In this document: piece by piece, positions 53,335-61,924 of the stretch
Layout: each line of letters opens with the position of its first letter
Numbering within the stretch: position 1 is the first letter of the stretch
Assembly: GCA_951828535.1 (NCBI GenBank)
Contig: OX639990.1
Location: 793,300-857,299, forward strand
Length of the DNA: 64,000 nucleotides
DNA from: an uncultured Candidatus Entotheonella sp.
Lineage (GTDB): Bacteria > Tectomicrobia > Entotheonellia > Entotheonellales > Entotheonellaceae
Direction: 5' to 3'
Position numbers and translations under genes: made by a program
The notes under the pieces: generated by a model
Told to the model about the DNA's origin: nothing
The model's database searches: none
The model's input: the letters and a program-made list of their open reading frames with translations, nothing else

Positions 53335-54798
53335 ATGAAACATATCAGGCTGCTAGCCGTCATGTCGCTCTGCCTCGCTTGTTTATGCGCACTGGCGCAC
53401 GCCCAGACCCTACCCGGCGACACGGTGGAGGAACGCGCCATCAACGGCGCCAAGGCGTACGTCGAAGAGCACCAGTTGCAAGAACCGTCGCTCACGATCC
53501 TGCTCATCTCTCTGTTTCGCAATGCTATGCCGGCGTACGCCAGGCAGTGGGAGGAACTGACCGGCATCAAGGTAAACTTCATCGAATACGGCTACACCGA
53601 CATTCCCTCCAAGATCATGGCGGAGGCGATCGCCAAGACGGGGCAGTACGACATCTTCAACCACTTTCCCTACGTCGTTCCCGATGGCGCCGGTGCCGGC
53701 GTGCTGATGCCGCTTGACAACTTCACCGAGCGCGGCCGCCCGGACTTTACCGGCATCGAGCCCGCCCTGCGCGCCCAACAACGCTACAACGGCAAACAGT
53801 ATTTTTTCCTGCTCGACGGCGATCACATCATCCTGGTGCTCCGCCAGGACATCCTGGAGTTGCCGGGCGCCAAGGAAGAATTCCAGGCGCAGTATGGCTG
53901 GGAGGCCGGTTGCCCGGAAACAATGGCGCAGTGGGAGCAATTGGCGTCGTTTTTCCATACCAAGAAAGGCGAAACCCGCTGGGGCAAGACGTTCGACCAG
54001 GACTTGTACGGCGCCATGGCTTACCGCGCCATCAACTTTTCATACCGCCATTTTCCGGCCTACTTCGGGGGTCTGCTGTTCGATCAGGACATGAATCCTC
54101 TGGTCAACACGCCGCGCGGCATTGAGGCCGTCCGTGCGTTCAGCTCGATCGTGCAGTACATGCCGCCCGACATTCAGGGCTGGGGAACGCCGCAGATTTA
54201 TCCCTTTTGGGCAAGCGGTCAGGCTTTTTCGGTGATGTCCTTCCCCTCCATCGTGGGCTACGGCAACAAGAACCCGCAGACGCAGATCGCCGGCCAACAG
54301 CTCAGCTGCATCATCCCCGGGGTGATGCGAGACGGCCAACTGGTGCGCCGCTCGCCGCAGGCCGCCGGCACCGGCTATATGGTGAACCGCCACGGCAACC
54401 ACCCGGAACTGGCTTACTACTTCCTGCAGTGGTTCACGGGCCCGCAACAGGGCGACGCCGCGATCGCCGACCCGCGGGGCTTCTGGGACCCGATGCGGCG
54501 CTCGAACCTGAACAACCCGGCGATTGTCGAAAAGTTCGGCAGCCAGTTCATCGAGACGACGATGGCGAACACCAAGTACGCCATCTCGCTGCTGATGCTG
54601 GAGGGCAATTACGAATACTTCAACGTCCTGGATAAGAACCTGGCGCAGGTGATGCAGGGCAACCTGACGCCGGAGGAGGCCGCCGCGCGCATCGAAAGAG
54701 GCTGGAATTCCGTCACGGAAGACGTGGGCCGCGACTACCAGATCGAATCCTGGCGCAACGGCGTTGCAAGCGGCGCCTATCTCGACACCTTCAAGTAG
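53335..54798 (+). CDS. Sugar-type extracellular solute-binding protein
   Basis: This 487-residue periplasmic binding protein of the CUT1 type has a signal peptide (residues about 3-23) and two-lobe fold. It shows ARQWEELTGIKVNFIEYGY (core) near residue 68, the DNFTERGRPDF segment and GYMVNRHGNHPELAYYFL. An almost perfect Shine-Dalgarno AAAGGAGGTGA sits five bases before ATG 53335. It follows the ATPase gene after 32 bp and precedes the permeases. The ligand is not predictable; an oligosaccharide or glycerol-phosphate-like compound is typical. Confidence 0.9.
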   Translation: MKHIRLLAVMSLCLACLCALAHAQTLPGDTVEERAINGAKAYVEEHQLQEPSLTILLISLFRNAMPAYARQWEELTGIKVNFIEYGYTDIPSKIMAEAIAKTGQYDIFNHFPYVVPDGAGAGVLMPLDNFTERGRPDFTGIEPALRAQQRYNGKQYFFLLDGDHIILVLRQDILELPGAKEEFQAQYGWEAGCPETMAQWEQLASFFHTKKGETRWGKTFDQDLYGAMAYRAINFSYRHFPAYFGGLLFDQDMNPLVNTPRGIEAVRAFSSIVQYMPPDIQGWGTPQIYPFWASGQAFSVMSFPSIVGYGNKNPQTQIAGQQLSCIIPGVMRDGQLVRRSPQAAGTGYMVNRHGNHPELAYYFLQWFTGPQQGDAAIADPRGFWDPMRRSNLNNPAIVEKFGSQFIETTMANTKYAISLLMLEGNYEYFNVLDKNLAQVMQGNLTPEEAAARIERGWNSVTEDVGRDYQIESWRNGVASGAYLDTFK

Positions 54799-54805
54799 GG
54801 GATCG

Positions 54806-55777
54806 GTGAAACTCGTGTTGGCGGAAATGGAAGCAACCCCCAAACGGCCGGCCGGCTTGGCGGCGTGGTTGGCGCAGGAACGGATATTCCGGCTCGTGCC
54901 GTTCGTCATGGTGGAGGGCATGTTCCTGCTCTTGCTGGCCCTGCCGTTTGCCCTGACGATCTACATCAGCCTGCTCAGATGGCGCGCCAACCGGCCCTTC
55001 GAACAAGCTTATTTTCAGGGCTTTGTAAATTATGCCAGGGTCATCGCTGAGCCGGAGTTCTGGTGGTCGCTCGGCAGGACGTTTTACTTCGCCGCGGCGG
55101 CAGTGACCCTCGAACTGGTGCTGGGGTTCTTCCTGGCCATGCTGGTGCACCAGGCGTTTCGCGGACGGCGGCTGTACATCACCATCTTTCTGATCCCCAT
55201 GATGGTCGTGCCGGTGGTGGTGGGCTACAACTTTTCGATGATTTACGTCGATTCCGGGCCGCTGAATCAAATTCTCGCGCCGATTCTGACCCCGTTCGGC
55301 GTAACGGCCCGCATCCGCTGGCTGTCGCATCCGCTGGCCGCTCAATGGGCGATTATCCTGGCCGACGTCTGGCAATGGACGTCGTTGACGTTTCTCATTT
55401 TCCTGTCGGGATTCGCCGCTCTGCCGCCGGAGTTGATCAACGCGGCTCGCGTCATGGGCGCAAGCCGCTGGCAGATTTTTCGCCGCATCCAACTGCCGCT
55501 GCTGAAGCCTGCCATCGTCATCGCGGTCGTCATTCGCACCATGGAAGCCCTGAAACTGTTCGACCAGGCCGTACTGCTCACCTTCGGCGGGCCCGGCGAC
55601 AGCACGCAGACCATCGCCTTCTTCCTGTGGCGCCAAGTGTGGCAATTCAACAAGTACGGCTTCGGCGCCGCTGCTTCGGTCCTGCTGTTGCTGCTCTTGT
55701 CCAGCCTGATATACGGCGGCATATACCTTTTGGTGCGCGAACGAGCCCTGTTGCAGCAGCCTGAGGGGAGGGGATGA
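54806..55777 (+). CDS. Sugar-type ABC permease, first subunit
   Basis: This 323-residue inner-membrane permease has six predicted helices, a periplasmic stretch after the first helix, and the conserved EAA loop near residue 222 (INAARVMGASRWQIFRRIQL core) that binds the ATPase. The C-terminal GGPGDSTQTIAFFLWRQVW is typical of UgpA/MalF-like proteins. I start at GTG 54806 behind AGGGG; ATG 54827 is an alternative. It overlaps the next permease by four bases. Confidence 0.9.
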   Translation: MKLVLAEMEATPKRPAGLAAWLAQERIFRLVPFVMVEGMFLLLLALPFALTIYISLLRWRANRPFEQAYFQGFVNYARVIAEPEFWWSLGRTFYFAAAAVTLELVLGFFLAMLVHQAFRGRRLYITIFLIPMMVVPVVVGYNFSMIYVDSGPLNQILAPILTPFGVTARIRWLSHPLAAQWAIILADVWQWTSLTFLIFLSGFAALPPELINAARVMGASRWQIFRRIQLPLLKPAIVIAVVIRTMEALKLFDQAVLLTFGGPGDSTQTIAFFLWRQVWQFNKYGFGAAASVLLLLLLSSLIYGGIYLLVRERALLQQPEGRG

Positions 55778-56727
55778 TGGCAGCGACCGATCGGCCTCAC
55801 GCGCCAACCGCCAAGGCGAGGCGCCGGCGACTTTTTCCTTATTTTCGGCACGCGGTCCTGATCGCCTGGTCCCTGATCGTTCTGTTTCCCATTTTCTGGA
55901 TGGTTTCGACCTCTTTCAAGGGATCGGGCGAGTGGGTCGCCTGGCCGCCGCACTGGCTGCCGCACCAGCCCACCCTATACAACTACCAGCAGATTCTGGC
56001 CGTCGGCCCCTTGGCCACCGCGCCTAGCCGCGAGGCCACCGAACAGGTCTACAACATCTGGAAAGCGGTCGGCGACTCGGTGGCTATCGCCACGCTCAGC
56101 TCGCTGATGGCGCTGCTCATGGGCACCTTCCTGGCCTACTCGATTTCCCGATTCAACGTGGGTGGCAAGAACTTTCGCTACCTCGTCCTCACCATCCGCA
56201 TGGTGCCGCCCATCGTCATTGCCATTCCCATCCTGATGTACTACGCGGTGCTGATGCCTTACACCACCGACCTGCTGCTGGGCGTGCGGGTCAGCCTGTT
56301 CGATACCTACGTCGGGCTCGGCCTGCTCTACGTAGCGACAACCCTGCCGTTCGTGATCTGGATGATGCTCAGCTTCATCGACGAGGTGCCCTACACCCTG
56401 GAGCACGCCGCCCGCATCATGGGCGCCGGCCGCATCTACACCCTACGGCGGGTTGTTCTGCCTCTGGTGGCCTCGGGCATGATGGTGACGTTCCTCTTCA
56501 TCTTCATCCTCAACTGGAGCGAATTCCTGCTGTCGCTGACCCTCACGCAGCCGCAGGTATCCACCCTCCCGGTGCTGCTGAACAAGTTCCAGAGCGCCGT
56601 GGAGGGCCGCCTGTACGGCCCGCAGGCCGCTATCGGCACGGTCATCACCCTGCCCGTGGTCGTGCTCGGCATCCTCATCCAGAAGCATCTGATTACCGGA
56701 TTCAGTTTCGGCATGTTACGGAAGTAA
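55774..56727 (+). CDS. Sugar-type ABC permease, second subunit
   Basis: This 317-residue permease is the MalG/UgpE-like partner. It shows six helices, the FPIFWMVSTSFKGSGEW start typical of the group, TFLAYSISRFN and an EAA-type loop near residue 210 (LEHAARIMGAGRIYTLRRV). The C-terminus has VLGILIQKHLITGFSFGMLRK, normally GAVKG-like. With the ATPase, binding protein and first permease it forms a complete importer of one sugar-like solute. Confidence 0.9.
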   Translation: MMAATDRPHAPTAKARRRRLFPYFRHAVLIAWSLIVLFPIFWMVSTSFKGSGEWVAWPPHWLPHQPTLYNYQQILAVGPLATAPSREATEQVYNIWKAVGDSVAIATLSSLMALLMGTFLAYSISRFNVGGKNFRYLVLTIRMVPPIVIAIPILMYYAVLMPYTTDLLLGVRVSLFDTYVGLGLLYVATTLPFVIWMMLSFIDEVPYTLEHAARIMGAGRIYTLRRVVLPLVASGMMVTFLFIFILNWSEFLLSLTLTQPQVSTLPVLLNKFQSAVEGRLYGPQAAIGTVITLPVVVLGILIQKHLITGFSFGMLRK

Positions 56728-56814
56728 AATTGCCATTGTGGAACTTATTGGGGCGTGATGACTGTTTAGGGATGCAGGCTGATTGTTAAACCAATTTGGA
56801 AAAGGAAGCGTATT

Positions 56815-57429
56815 ATGACAACGAAACGCATACCCACCTGGATGACTGCTCTTGCGCTGGCCGGCGCCTTACTGGCCGTGATGGCGACTCACGCAACAGC
56901 GCAAGAGGCCGAACACGCCAAAGCCACGTTTGCAGGTGGCTGCTTCTGGTGCGTGGAAGAGGCGTTCGAGAAAGTTCCGGGCGTTATATCGGCTACCTCA
57001 GGTTACACCGGAGGGAACGCCGATAATCCGACGTACAAACAGGTCATCAGCGGCCGAACCGGTCATGCGGAAGCCGTCGAGGTGATTTACGATCGGGCGC
57101 AGATCACCTATGAGCAGCTACTCGACGTGTTCTGGCGCAATGTCGATCCCACCGTCGCGGACCGGCAATTCTGTGATTTCGGAAACCAGTACCGCACCGC
57201 CATTTTCGCGCATGGCGACGAGCAGATGCGACTCGCCGAAGCTTCCAAAACGGCGCTCCAGGAATCCAAGCCGTTCGCGGAGCCGATCGTAACGCCGGTC
57301 GTCGCGGCTTCGAGGTTCTATCCCGCCGAGGATTACCACCAGGACTACTACAAGCACAACCCGTTGCGCTACAAGTTCTACAAATGGAACTGCGGCCGTG
57401 CCCAGCGCCTGGAGGAACTCTGGGGCTAA
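56815..57429 (+). CDS. msrA: Exported peptide-methionine (S)-S-oxide reductase
   Basis: MsrA reduces methionine-S-sulfoxide in damaged proteins. The catalytic site is ATFAGGCFWCVEEAFEKV near residue 44 (nucleophile Cys in GCFWC), followed by GYTGGNADNPTYKQV, GHAEAVEV and AEDYHQDYY. A signal peptide (TALALAGALLAVMATHATAQ) predicts the periplasm, where it would repair oxidation of exported proteins. It has 204 residues and overlaps the convergent amidotransferase gene by four bases. Confidence 0.93.
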   Translation: MTTKRIPTWMTALALAGALLAVMATHATAQEAEHAKATFAGGCFWCVEEAFEKVPGVISATSGYTGGNADNPTYKQVISGRTGHAEAVEVIYDRAQITYEQLLDVFWRNVDPTVADRQFCDFGNQYRTAIFAHGDEQMRLAEASKTALQESKPFAEPIVTPVVAASRFYPAEDYHQDYYKHNPLRYKFYKWNCGRAQRLEELWG

Positions 57430-58073
57430 GCCTGCCACGGCCAGTCGCCGAAGGGTTCGGAACAAATCAGGCGCACGCCTCTGCGCTGCGCCTGATGAAT
57501 TTGATAGTACGGATGGCCGGTGGGATTGCCGTTGTGGCTCGCCTCCTGCCGGCCGTCGCTGAGGCCCATGTTGCACGCCTGAATTCTGCGGCTGCGGCGC
57601 TCCAGAAAAGCGTACACCCACGCCAGGGCCTCCCGCAGTGCCAAGCCTTCCTCCAGCCTTTGCCGCACCAGATACCAGATTTTCTCCGCCCCGATGGCAC
57701 CGGGAATCTTCATGCCGCGCGGTAGGCGGACCCCCGCAATGAGACCGTTGAACACGAAAGCGTACGGCCCGTGCACGTAGGGCTGCGCAAACGCCAGATC
57801 ACCCTTGTGTTCCGGGAATGAGGCGGCACGCGCGTGCACCACGAGGCGGCGCGTGGCGGGCAATTGGCGCCCGTAATCCGTCTCGGTCCAGATCGGCGCC
57901 AGAGACCGATGCAGGGACCAGCCCTCACCCTCCCGCCACCAGGCCACGCCCCATCCATCCCCTTGCCAATCGCCATCCAGGCAGGTGCTTTGTTCGCACA
58001 TGCGCGCGAATTGCTCCACAACCTGCTGCACGTCGCAGGGTTCGTCGGATGACAGCAGTAGAAACCGACACAT
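57426..58073 (-). CDS. Class II glutamine amidotransferase
   Basis: This 215-residue protein starts with catalytic Cys2 (MCRFLLLSS), the Ntn-hydrolase nucleophile that releases ammonia from glutamine. It continues with DGDWQGDGWGVAWW, the VVHARAASF strand and PYVHGPYAFVFNGLI, the oxyanion-hole region. Stand-alone proteins of this type (YafJ/EgtC-like group) act in ergothioneine or other amide metabolism. No synthetase domain follows. It is convergent with msrA. Confidence 0.88.
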   Translation of the reverse strand: MCRFLLLSSDEPCDVQQVVEQFARMCEQSTCLDGDWQGDGWGVAWWREGEGWSLHRSLAPIWTETDYGRQLPATRRLVVHARAASFPEHKGDLAFAQPYVHGPYAFVFNGLIAGVRLPRGMKIPGAIGAEKIWYLVRQRLEEGLALREALAWVYAFLERRSRRIQACNMGLSDGRQEASHNGNPTGHPYYQIHQAQRRGVRLICSEPFGDWPWQA

Positions 58074-58208
58074 GGGCGCCTCCTGGCTGTGATAGAATCC
58101 GCCGTCGATACTATCGGAAGAAAACGCGAAGGGTCAACCGGATGTCGGACGGGCCGCAGTGCGTCGATCGCCCGTATCCGCGCAACCGAACCAACGGAGG
58201 GAACGTTA

Positions 58209-59309
58209 ATGTTACGGCTTGCATACGTGGGCGGACTGGGGCTGATGGCGGGTCCGGCAGGCACGCATCTGAAACCGGGGGGGCCGGCCCGCGTGCCGCG
58301 GGTGCACGACCGGGGCAACCCGGGCCAGCAAAGGGACGCCTTTCGCGAGGGCTGGCGCCAACACGGCGCCGAGCTCGTGGGCACCTTCGATGCCTTGGTC
58401 GGCGACGGACAGATCGACGGTGTCGTGGCGTGTTGCGGCAAGAACGGCGACGACCTGAAGGTAATCGCCGACCTCGCCCGGCTGCTGCACGAGCGCTGCG
58501 ACGCGACGCCCTTCATCTTGCACATGTCGACCGTCAGTGCCGGCTTCACGGTTGCGGCCGAGGCGTTTTGCAAAGGGCTGGACGTTGGCTACGCCAATTA
58601 CCCACTCACCGGTGGACCGCTGGGCGCCCAGCTCGGCGGCGGGCATCCCAACGGCATGCTCATCTTGGCCAGCGGCGACCAGGAGATCTACAGCCGCCTG
58701 GAACCGACGCTCGAAGCCCTGGGGCGTCCCCGCAACTACGGTGCCTCCGTCTCGGCTGGCGCTGAAACCAAGCTCATCGGACAGCACTTGGTGTTCAACG
58801 GCTGCACCGGCATCTGCACCGGCGCCGCGCTGTACGCGGAATGCTTCGCCGACGGCGTTATGGGCGGCGAACAGCAGGGCGCCTACTTCGACTTTCTCAA
58901 CGGCGGCGCCGGCGGCACCCGGCAATGGGACGTGGCCCTGAGCAAGGGCGTCAAAGACGACGACTGGGCCACCGGCTTCAGCATCCGGCACGCCGTGGTC
59001 GATGCCATTTACGCGGCCAAGCTCGCCCAGGAAAAGGGCCTGTCCCGGCTGTCCATCCAGCCGATGATCAACATCACCCTGGCATTTTCCTTCATCCTGG
59101 ACCGTTACCCGGAGCGTTCCCTGGCTACGCACGCCATTGCCCAGGACATGATCGCCAAGGGCGCCAGCGACCTGGATGCCTTCCTCATCACGCATGGCGC
59201 TTTCGCCCCGGACATTGACACCTGTCTCGCCAGTTGCATTGCCTCGTTGCCGCCGTCGGTGCAGCAAACCGTATTGCTGGACGTGGGACTGGCGGACTTT
59301 AAGGCTTAG
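58209..59309 (+). CDS. Beta-hydroxyacid dehydrogenase-like (HIBADH/6PGDH-fold) protein
   Basis: This 366-residue protein resembles the 3-hydroxyisobutyrate dehydrogenase family. The N-terminal cofactor strand is LRLAYVGGLGLMAGPAG, with the family's GLGxMG pattern slightly changed. The substrate motif is YPLTGGPLGAQ (usual form P-V-S-G-G), and the catalytic Lys is in GAETKLIGQHL. The C-terminal helical domain is longer than usual, about 366 against 290-300 residues. A GGAGGG sets the ATG at 58209. Specificity is unknown. Confidence 0.7.
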   Translation: MLRLAYVGGLGLMAGPAGTHLKPGGPARVPRVHDRGNPGQQRDAFREGWRQHGAELVGTFDALVGDGQIDGVVACCGKNGDDLKVIADLARLLHERCDATPFILHMSTVSAGFTVAAEAFCKGLDVGYANYPLTGGPLGAQLGGGHPNGMLILASGDQEIYSRLEPTLEALGRPRNYGASVSAGAETKLIGQHLVFNGCTGICTGAALYAECFADGVMGGEQQGAYFDFLNGGAGGTRQWDVALSKGVKDDDWATGFSIRHAVVDAIYAAKLAQEKGLSRLSIQPMINITLAFSFILDRYPERSLATHAIAQDMIAKGASDLDAFLITHGAFAPDIDTCLASCIASLPPSVQQTVLLDVGLADFKA

Positions 59310-59324
59310 GGTTGACGAAGCCTC

Positions 59325-59402
59325 TCTAACTCCCCCTTGTGAGGGGGAGAACATTGGAATCGAGCATGGACATCGAAGCCCCCCGAGAAGAGGGGTTGGG
59401 GG
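59325..59402. repeat. C/G-rich palindromic repeat, second copy
   Basis: CTCCCCCT and AGGGGGAG form an eight-base stem with a TGTG loop (59330-59349). After about 25 bases comes a G-rich arm (CCCCCCGAGAAGAGGGGTTG). It resembles the palindrome in the MITE near 30.8 kb and sits between two genes of the same strand, where the hairpin could also end transcription. Confidence 0.55.
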
Positions 59403-59434
59403 ACTGCGATGAACCGTATAACAAGGAGCGGTTA

Positions 59435-60292
59435 ATGATGAACGTAGGCATTTTCGTTTTCCAGACCAACACGTCAGTCGATTCGGCGGTGCTCGCCAAG
59501 CATGCTGAAGATTTGGGCTTTGAGTCGTACTGGGTGCCCGAGCACGTCATCCTTCCGGTTCACACCACGTCGCGTTTTCCCGGCTCACCCGACGGCGCCG
59601 TTCCAGACACCTACGGCCGCATCGTCGACCCCTTCATTGCCCTGGCGCGTGCCTCCGCCGTCACCCAGACGATCAAGCTGGGCACCGGCATTTGCCTGGT
59701 CCCGGAGCACAATCCGCTGCATCTGGCCAAGGTCATCGCCTCACTGGATCAAGCGTCCGGCGGGCGTTTCCTGTTCGGCATCGGGGCGGGCTGGCACAAG
59801 GAAGAAAGCGAAATGATGGGCGGCGACTTTGCACATCGCTGGACCCAGACGCGCGACGCCATCCTGGCCATGAAGGCGTTATGGACCGAGGAGGCAGCGG
59901 AATACCACGGCGCCTACTACGATTTCGCGCCGGTGCTCTCGGTGCCGAAACCCGCCCAGAAGCCCCATCCGCCCGTCTTTCTGGGCGGCAAGGCGCAGAA
60001 CGTCTTCAAGCGTGTGGTCGAATGGGGCGACGGCTGGATGCCCAACCGCACCTCGGCCGACGAGATCCGGCGCGGCCGCAACACCCTCAGCGAACTCGCC
60101 GAAGCGGCCGGCCGCGACCCCGACACGGTGCAGATCCTGGCCTTCGGACACGCCGGTCATTTCCAGAGCCGCGAGGCGGTGTTGGAAACCATTGATGCGG
60201 GTGCTGACCGCGTCACCATCTGGCTGGACCAAACGGAAGGCGAGGGCGCCCTGACTGAGATGGATGAGATCGCGCAGCGGATTCTGGCCTGA
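59435..60292 (+). CDS. Luciferase-like monooxygenase (F420- or FMN-dependent type)
   Basis: This 285-residue TIM-barrel flavin enzyme of the bacterial luciferase-like family has the N-terminal strand VGIFVFQTN, ESYWVPEHVI near residue 32, LGTGICLVPEHNPLHLAK (core), a FLFGIGAGWHKEE segment and GDGWMPNRTSADEI. These are typical of the F420-type LLM group that oxidizes or reduces small molecules. AAGGAG precedes the ATG at 59435. It is on the same strand as the preceding HIBADH-like gene, but the repeat lies between them. Confidence 0.88.
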   Translation: MMNVGIFVFQTNTSVDSAVLAKHAEDLGFESYWVPEHVILPVHTTSRFPGSPDGAVPDTYGRIVDPFIALARASAVTQTIKLGTGICLVPEHNPLHLAKVIASLDQASGGRFLFGIGAGWHKEESEMMGGDFAHRWTQTRDAILAMKALWTEEAAEYHGAYYDFAPVLSVPKPAQKPHPPVFLGGKAQNVFKRVVEWGDGWMPNRTSADEIRRGRNTLSELAEAAGRDPDTVQILAFGHAGHFQSREAVLETIDAGADRVTIWLDQTEGEGALTEMDEIAQRILA

Positions 60293-60301
60293 CCCCCAAA
60301 A

Positions 60302-60325
60302 GGCGCCTCGCACCCGTGAGGCGCC
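60302..60325. terminator. Bidirectional hairpin between two monooxygenase genes
   Basis: GGCGCCTC pairs with GAGGCGCC around an eight-base loop, ten bases after the plus-strand stop and 56 bases after the minus-strand stop. Flanking A and T runs are short (AAAA before, CTCT after), so it may serve both strands. Confidence 0.7.
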
Positions 60326-60380
60326 CCTCTCAATTCCTACCCAACCACATTGGCGGCCCTACAACCCTTGAGGCGAGACA

Positions 60381-61460
60381 TTACTGCCGGAAGTACGGCA
60401 TCACGTGCTTGCCCATCAGCCGCATGGCGCTCATGATCTTGTCGTGCGGCAGCTTGCCGTATTGCATGAAACACAAGACCTGATCGACGCCTTGCTCCTC
60501 GTACTTCTTGATCGTCTCAATGCACGTGTCAGGGTTGCCGATGCAGAAGGTCCCGCCGTCGACGTAATCCTGAATCGTGCGCCCGGCGCGTTCCTTCTGA
60601 ATCGCGTTCACGGCGAACTTGTACGACTCCGGCACTTCGCCGCCTTTCTGGCGCCACGGCTGGTACAGGTCCACCGTTTTGTCCATGAACCACAGCCCGT
60701 GCATGCCGGCATTGTCGATGGCTTCCTCGTCGGTCTCGGCGCAATGAAGGATGCACAGCGCCGCCACCTGATTGTTCACGAACTTCCCTACCGGCTTGGC
60801 GTTCGCAATGCCCTTGCGGTAATTGTCAATACGGTTGCGAAGCTCCTCGGGCACGCCGATGTTGAAGCACAGGGCGCCCAGGCCCTTCTCGCCCGCCGCG
60901 TAGAAACTTTCCGGCTGGCCGCAGGCGACCCATAGCGGCGGGTGCGGATCCTGCACCGGCTTGGGAATGACTGAGCGGGGCGGAATCTTGAAGTAGTGGC
61001 CGTCGTGCTCGAAGGGGTCCTCCGTCCACATGCGCGGGATAATGCTGACGGCCTCTTCCCACATCGCCCGCGTTTCCTCAGGGCTGATCTGGAATCCGTC
61101 CATCTCGATCAGCGTCGTCGAGCGCCCGGTGCCAAGATCGCAGCGCCCGTCGCTGAGAATGTCCAACACCGCGGCCCGCTCAGCAACGCGCACCGGATGG
61201 TTATACTGCGGCGGCAGCAGGGCCACGGCGTGGCCGATGCGAATGTTCGAGGTACGCTGCGAAATCGCGCCGTATAGCACTTCCGGCGCCGAGCAGTGCG
61301 AGAACTCCTTCAGGAAATGGTGCTCGACCGTCCAGAAGTGGTCAAACCCCACCTCGTCGGCAAGGGTCACCTGATCCAGGACTTGCTTGTACACGTCCCG
61401 TTCGATACCCGGGTAATGGGGTTCGGGAATCTGAATCTCGTACATAAGCCCGAATTTCAT
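60381..61460 (-). CDS. Luciferase-like flavin monooxygenase (LuxA-type LLM)
   Basis: This 359-residue flavin monooxygenase has the classic alkanal/LLM start (KFGLMYEIQIPEPH), FDHFWTVEHHFLKEFS, GHAVALLPPQYNHPVRVAER (core), LDILSDGRCDLGTGRS and TCIETIKKYEEQGVDQVL. This is the group that uses FMNH2 from a separate reductase. Its substrate is unknown. It is convergent with a different LLM gene, the two together suggesting related oxidative breakdown of a sulfur or ester compound. No reductase is adjacent. Confidence 0.9.
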   Translation of the reverse strand: MKFGLMYEIQIPEPHYPGIERDVYKQVLDQVTLADEVGFDHFWTVEHHFLKEFSHCSAPEVLYGAISQRTSNIRIGHAVALLPPQYNHPVRVAERAAVLDILSDGRCDLGTGRSTTLIEMDGFQISPEETRAMWEEAVSIIPRMWTEDPFEHDGHYFKIPPRSVIPKPVQDPHPPLWVACGQPESFYAAGEKGLGALCFNIGVPEELRNRIDNYRKGIANAKPVGKFVNNQVAALCILHCAETDEEAIDNAGMHGLWFMDKTVDLYQPWRQKGGEVPESYKFAVNAIQKERAGRTIQDYVDGGTFCIGNPDTCIETIKKYEEQGVDQVLCFMQYGKLPHDKIMSAMRLMGKHVMPYFRQ

Positions 61461-61551
61461 AGGTTCATCCTTTCATCTCTCATAAGCCATGCACATGGCA
61501 GCACGTTGACGCACAATTCGTCCCATACAGGGGGATGAATGCAATCGGAAA

Positions 61552-61875
61552 TCAAGGTTCGACCTGGCCCAAGGGCCGCGCGAAGGTATATTTCGCCGGC
61601 TTGACGACCAGGGCTTTGGCCGCATCGTCAGCGCTGCGCGTTGGCAGGCTGAAGGGGAGGGTGGCAATGAACGCGGCCGTGCCCAAAACCGTAGCGGCAA
61701 GCCCCAGTGGTCGCAGAAGGAAGGCATCCACCAGCATCATGCCGGCCGGATTCGGCGCCTCTAACGTCTCGTTCGTCTCGTCTGTCTCGTTCGGCTTGAT
61801 GGTTCCCTGGGCCGCCGCAAGCGTCGTAGCCGAGAGCAGCACCATGATCAGGAGCATATTAAACCATGACTTCAT
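61552..61875 (-). CDS. Small exported membrane protein, unknown function
   Basis: This protein of about 107 residues has a signal peptide (residues about 5-22), a short Asn/Glu/Thr repeat (PNETDETNETLEA), then a conserved-looking segment: DAFLLRPLGLAATVLGTAAF, a probable transmembrane helix, followed by ATLPFSLPTRSADDA and PAKYTFARPLG. I recognise the pattern from small conserved membrane proteins in many proteobacteria but not a function. The NET repeat is coded by repeated GTCTCGT-like units (61769-61795 on the plus strand), a possible slippage site. Confidence 0.65.
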   Translation of the reverse strand: MKSWFNMLLIMVLLSATTLAAAQGTIKPNETDETNETLEAPNPAGMMLVDAFLLRPLGLAATVLGTAAFIATLPFSLPTRSADDAAKALVVKPAKYTFARPLGQVEP

Positions 61876-61924
61876 TGTGGACTGAGGCATGAGACTTTCT
61901 CCAGAGATGAGTTAGAAGCTGTTG

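Noticed and set aside
58212-59354. Long minus-strand frame opposite the HIBADH-like gene
   Set aside because: Same high-GC mirror effect; the plus strand has a Shine-Dalgarno, cofactor motif and catalytic Lys.
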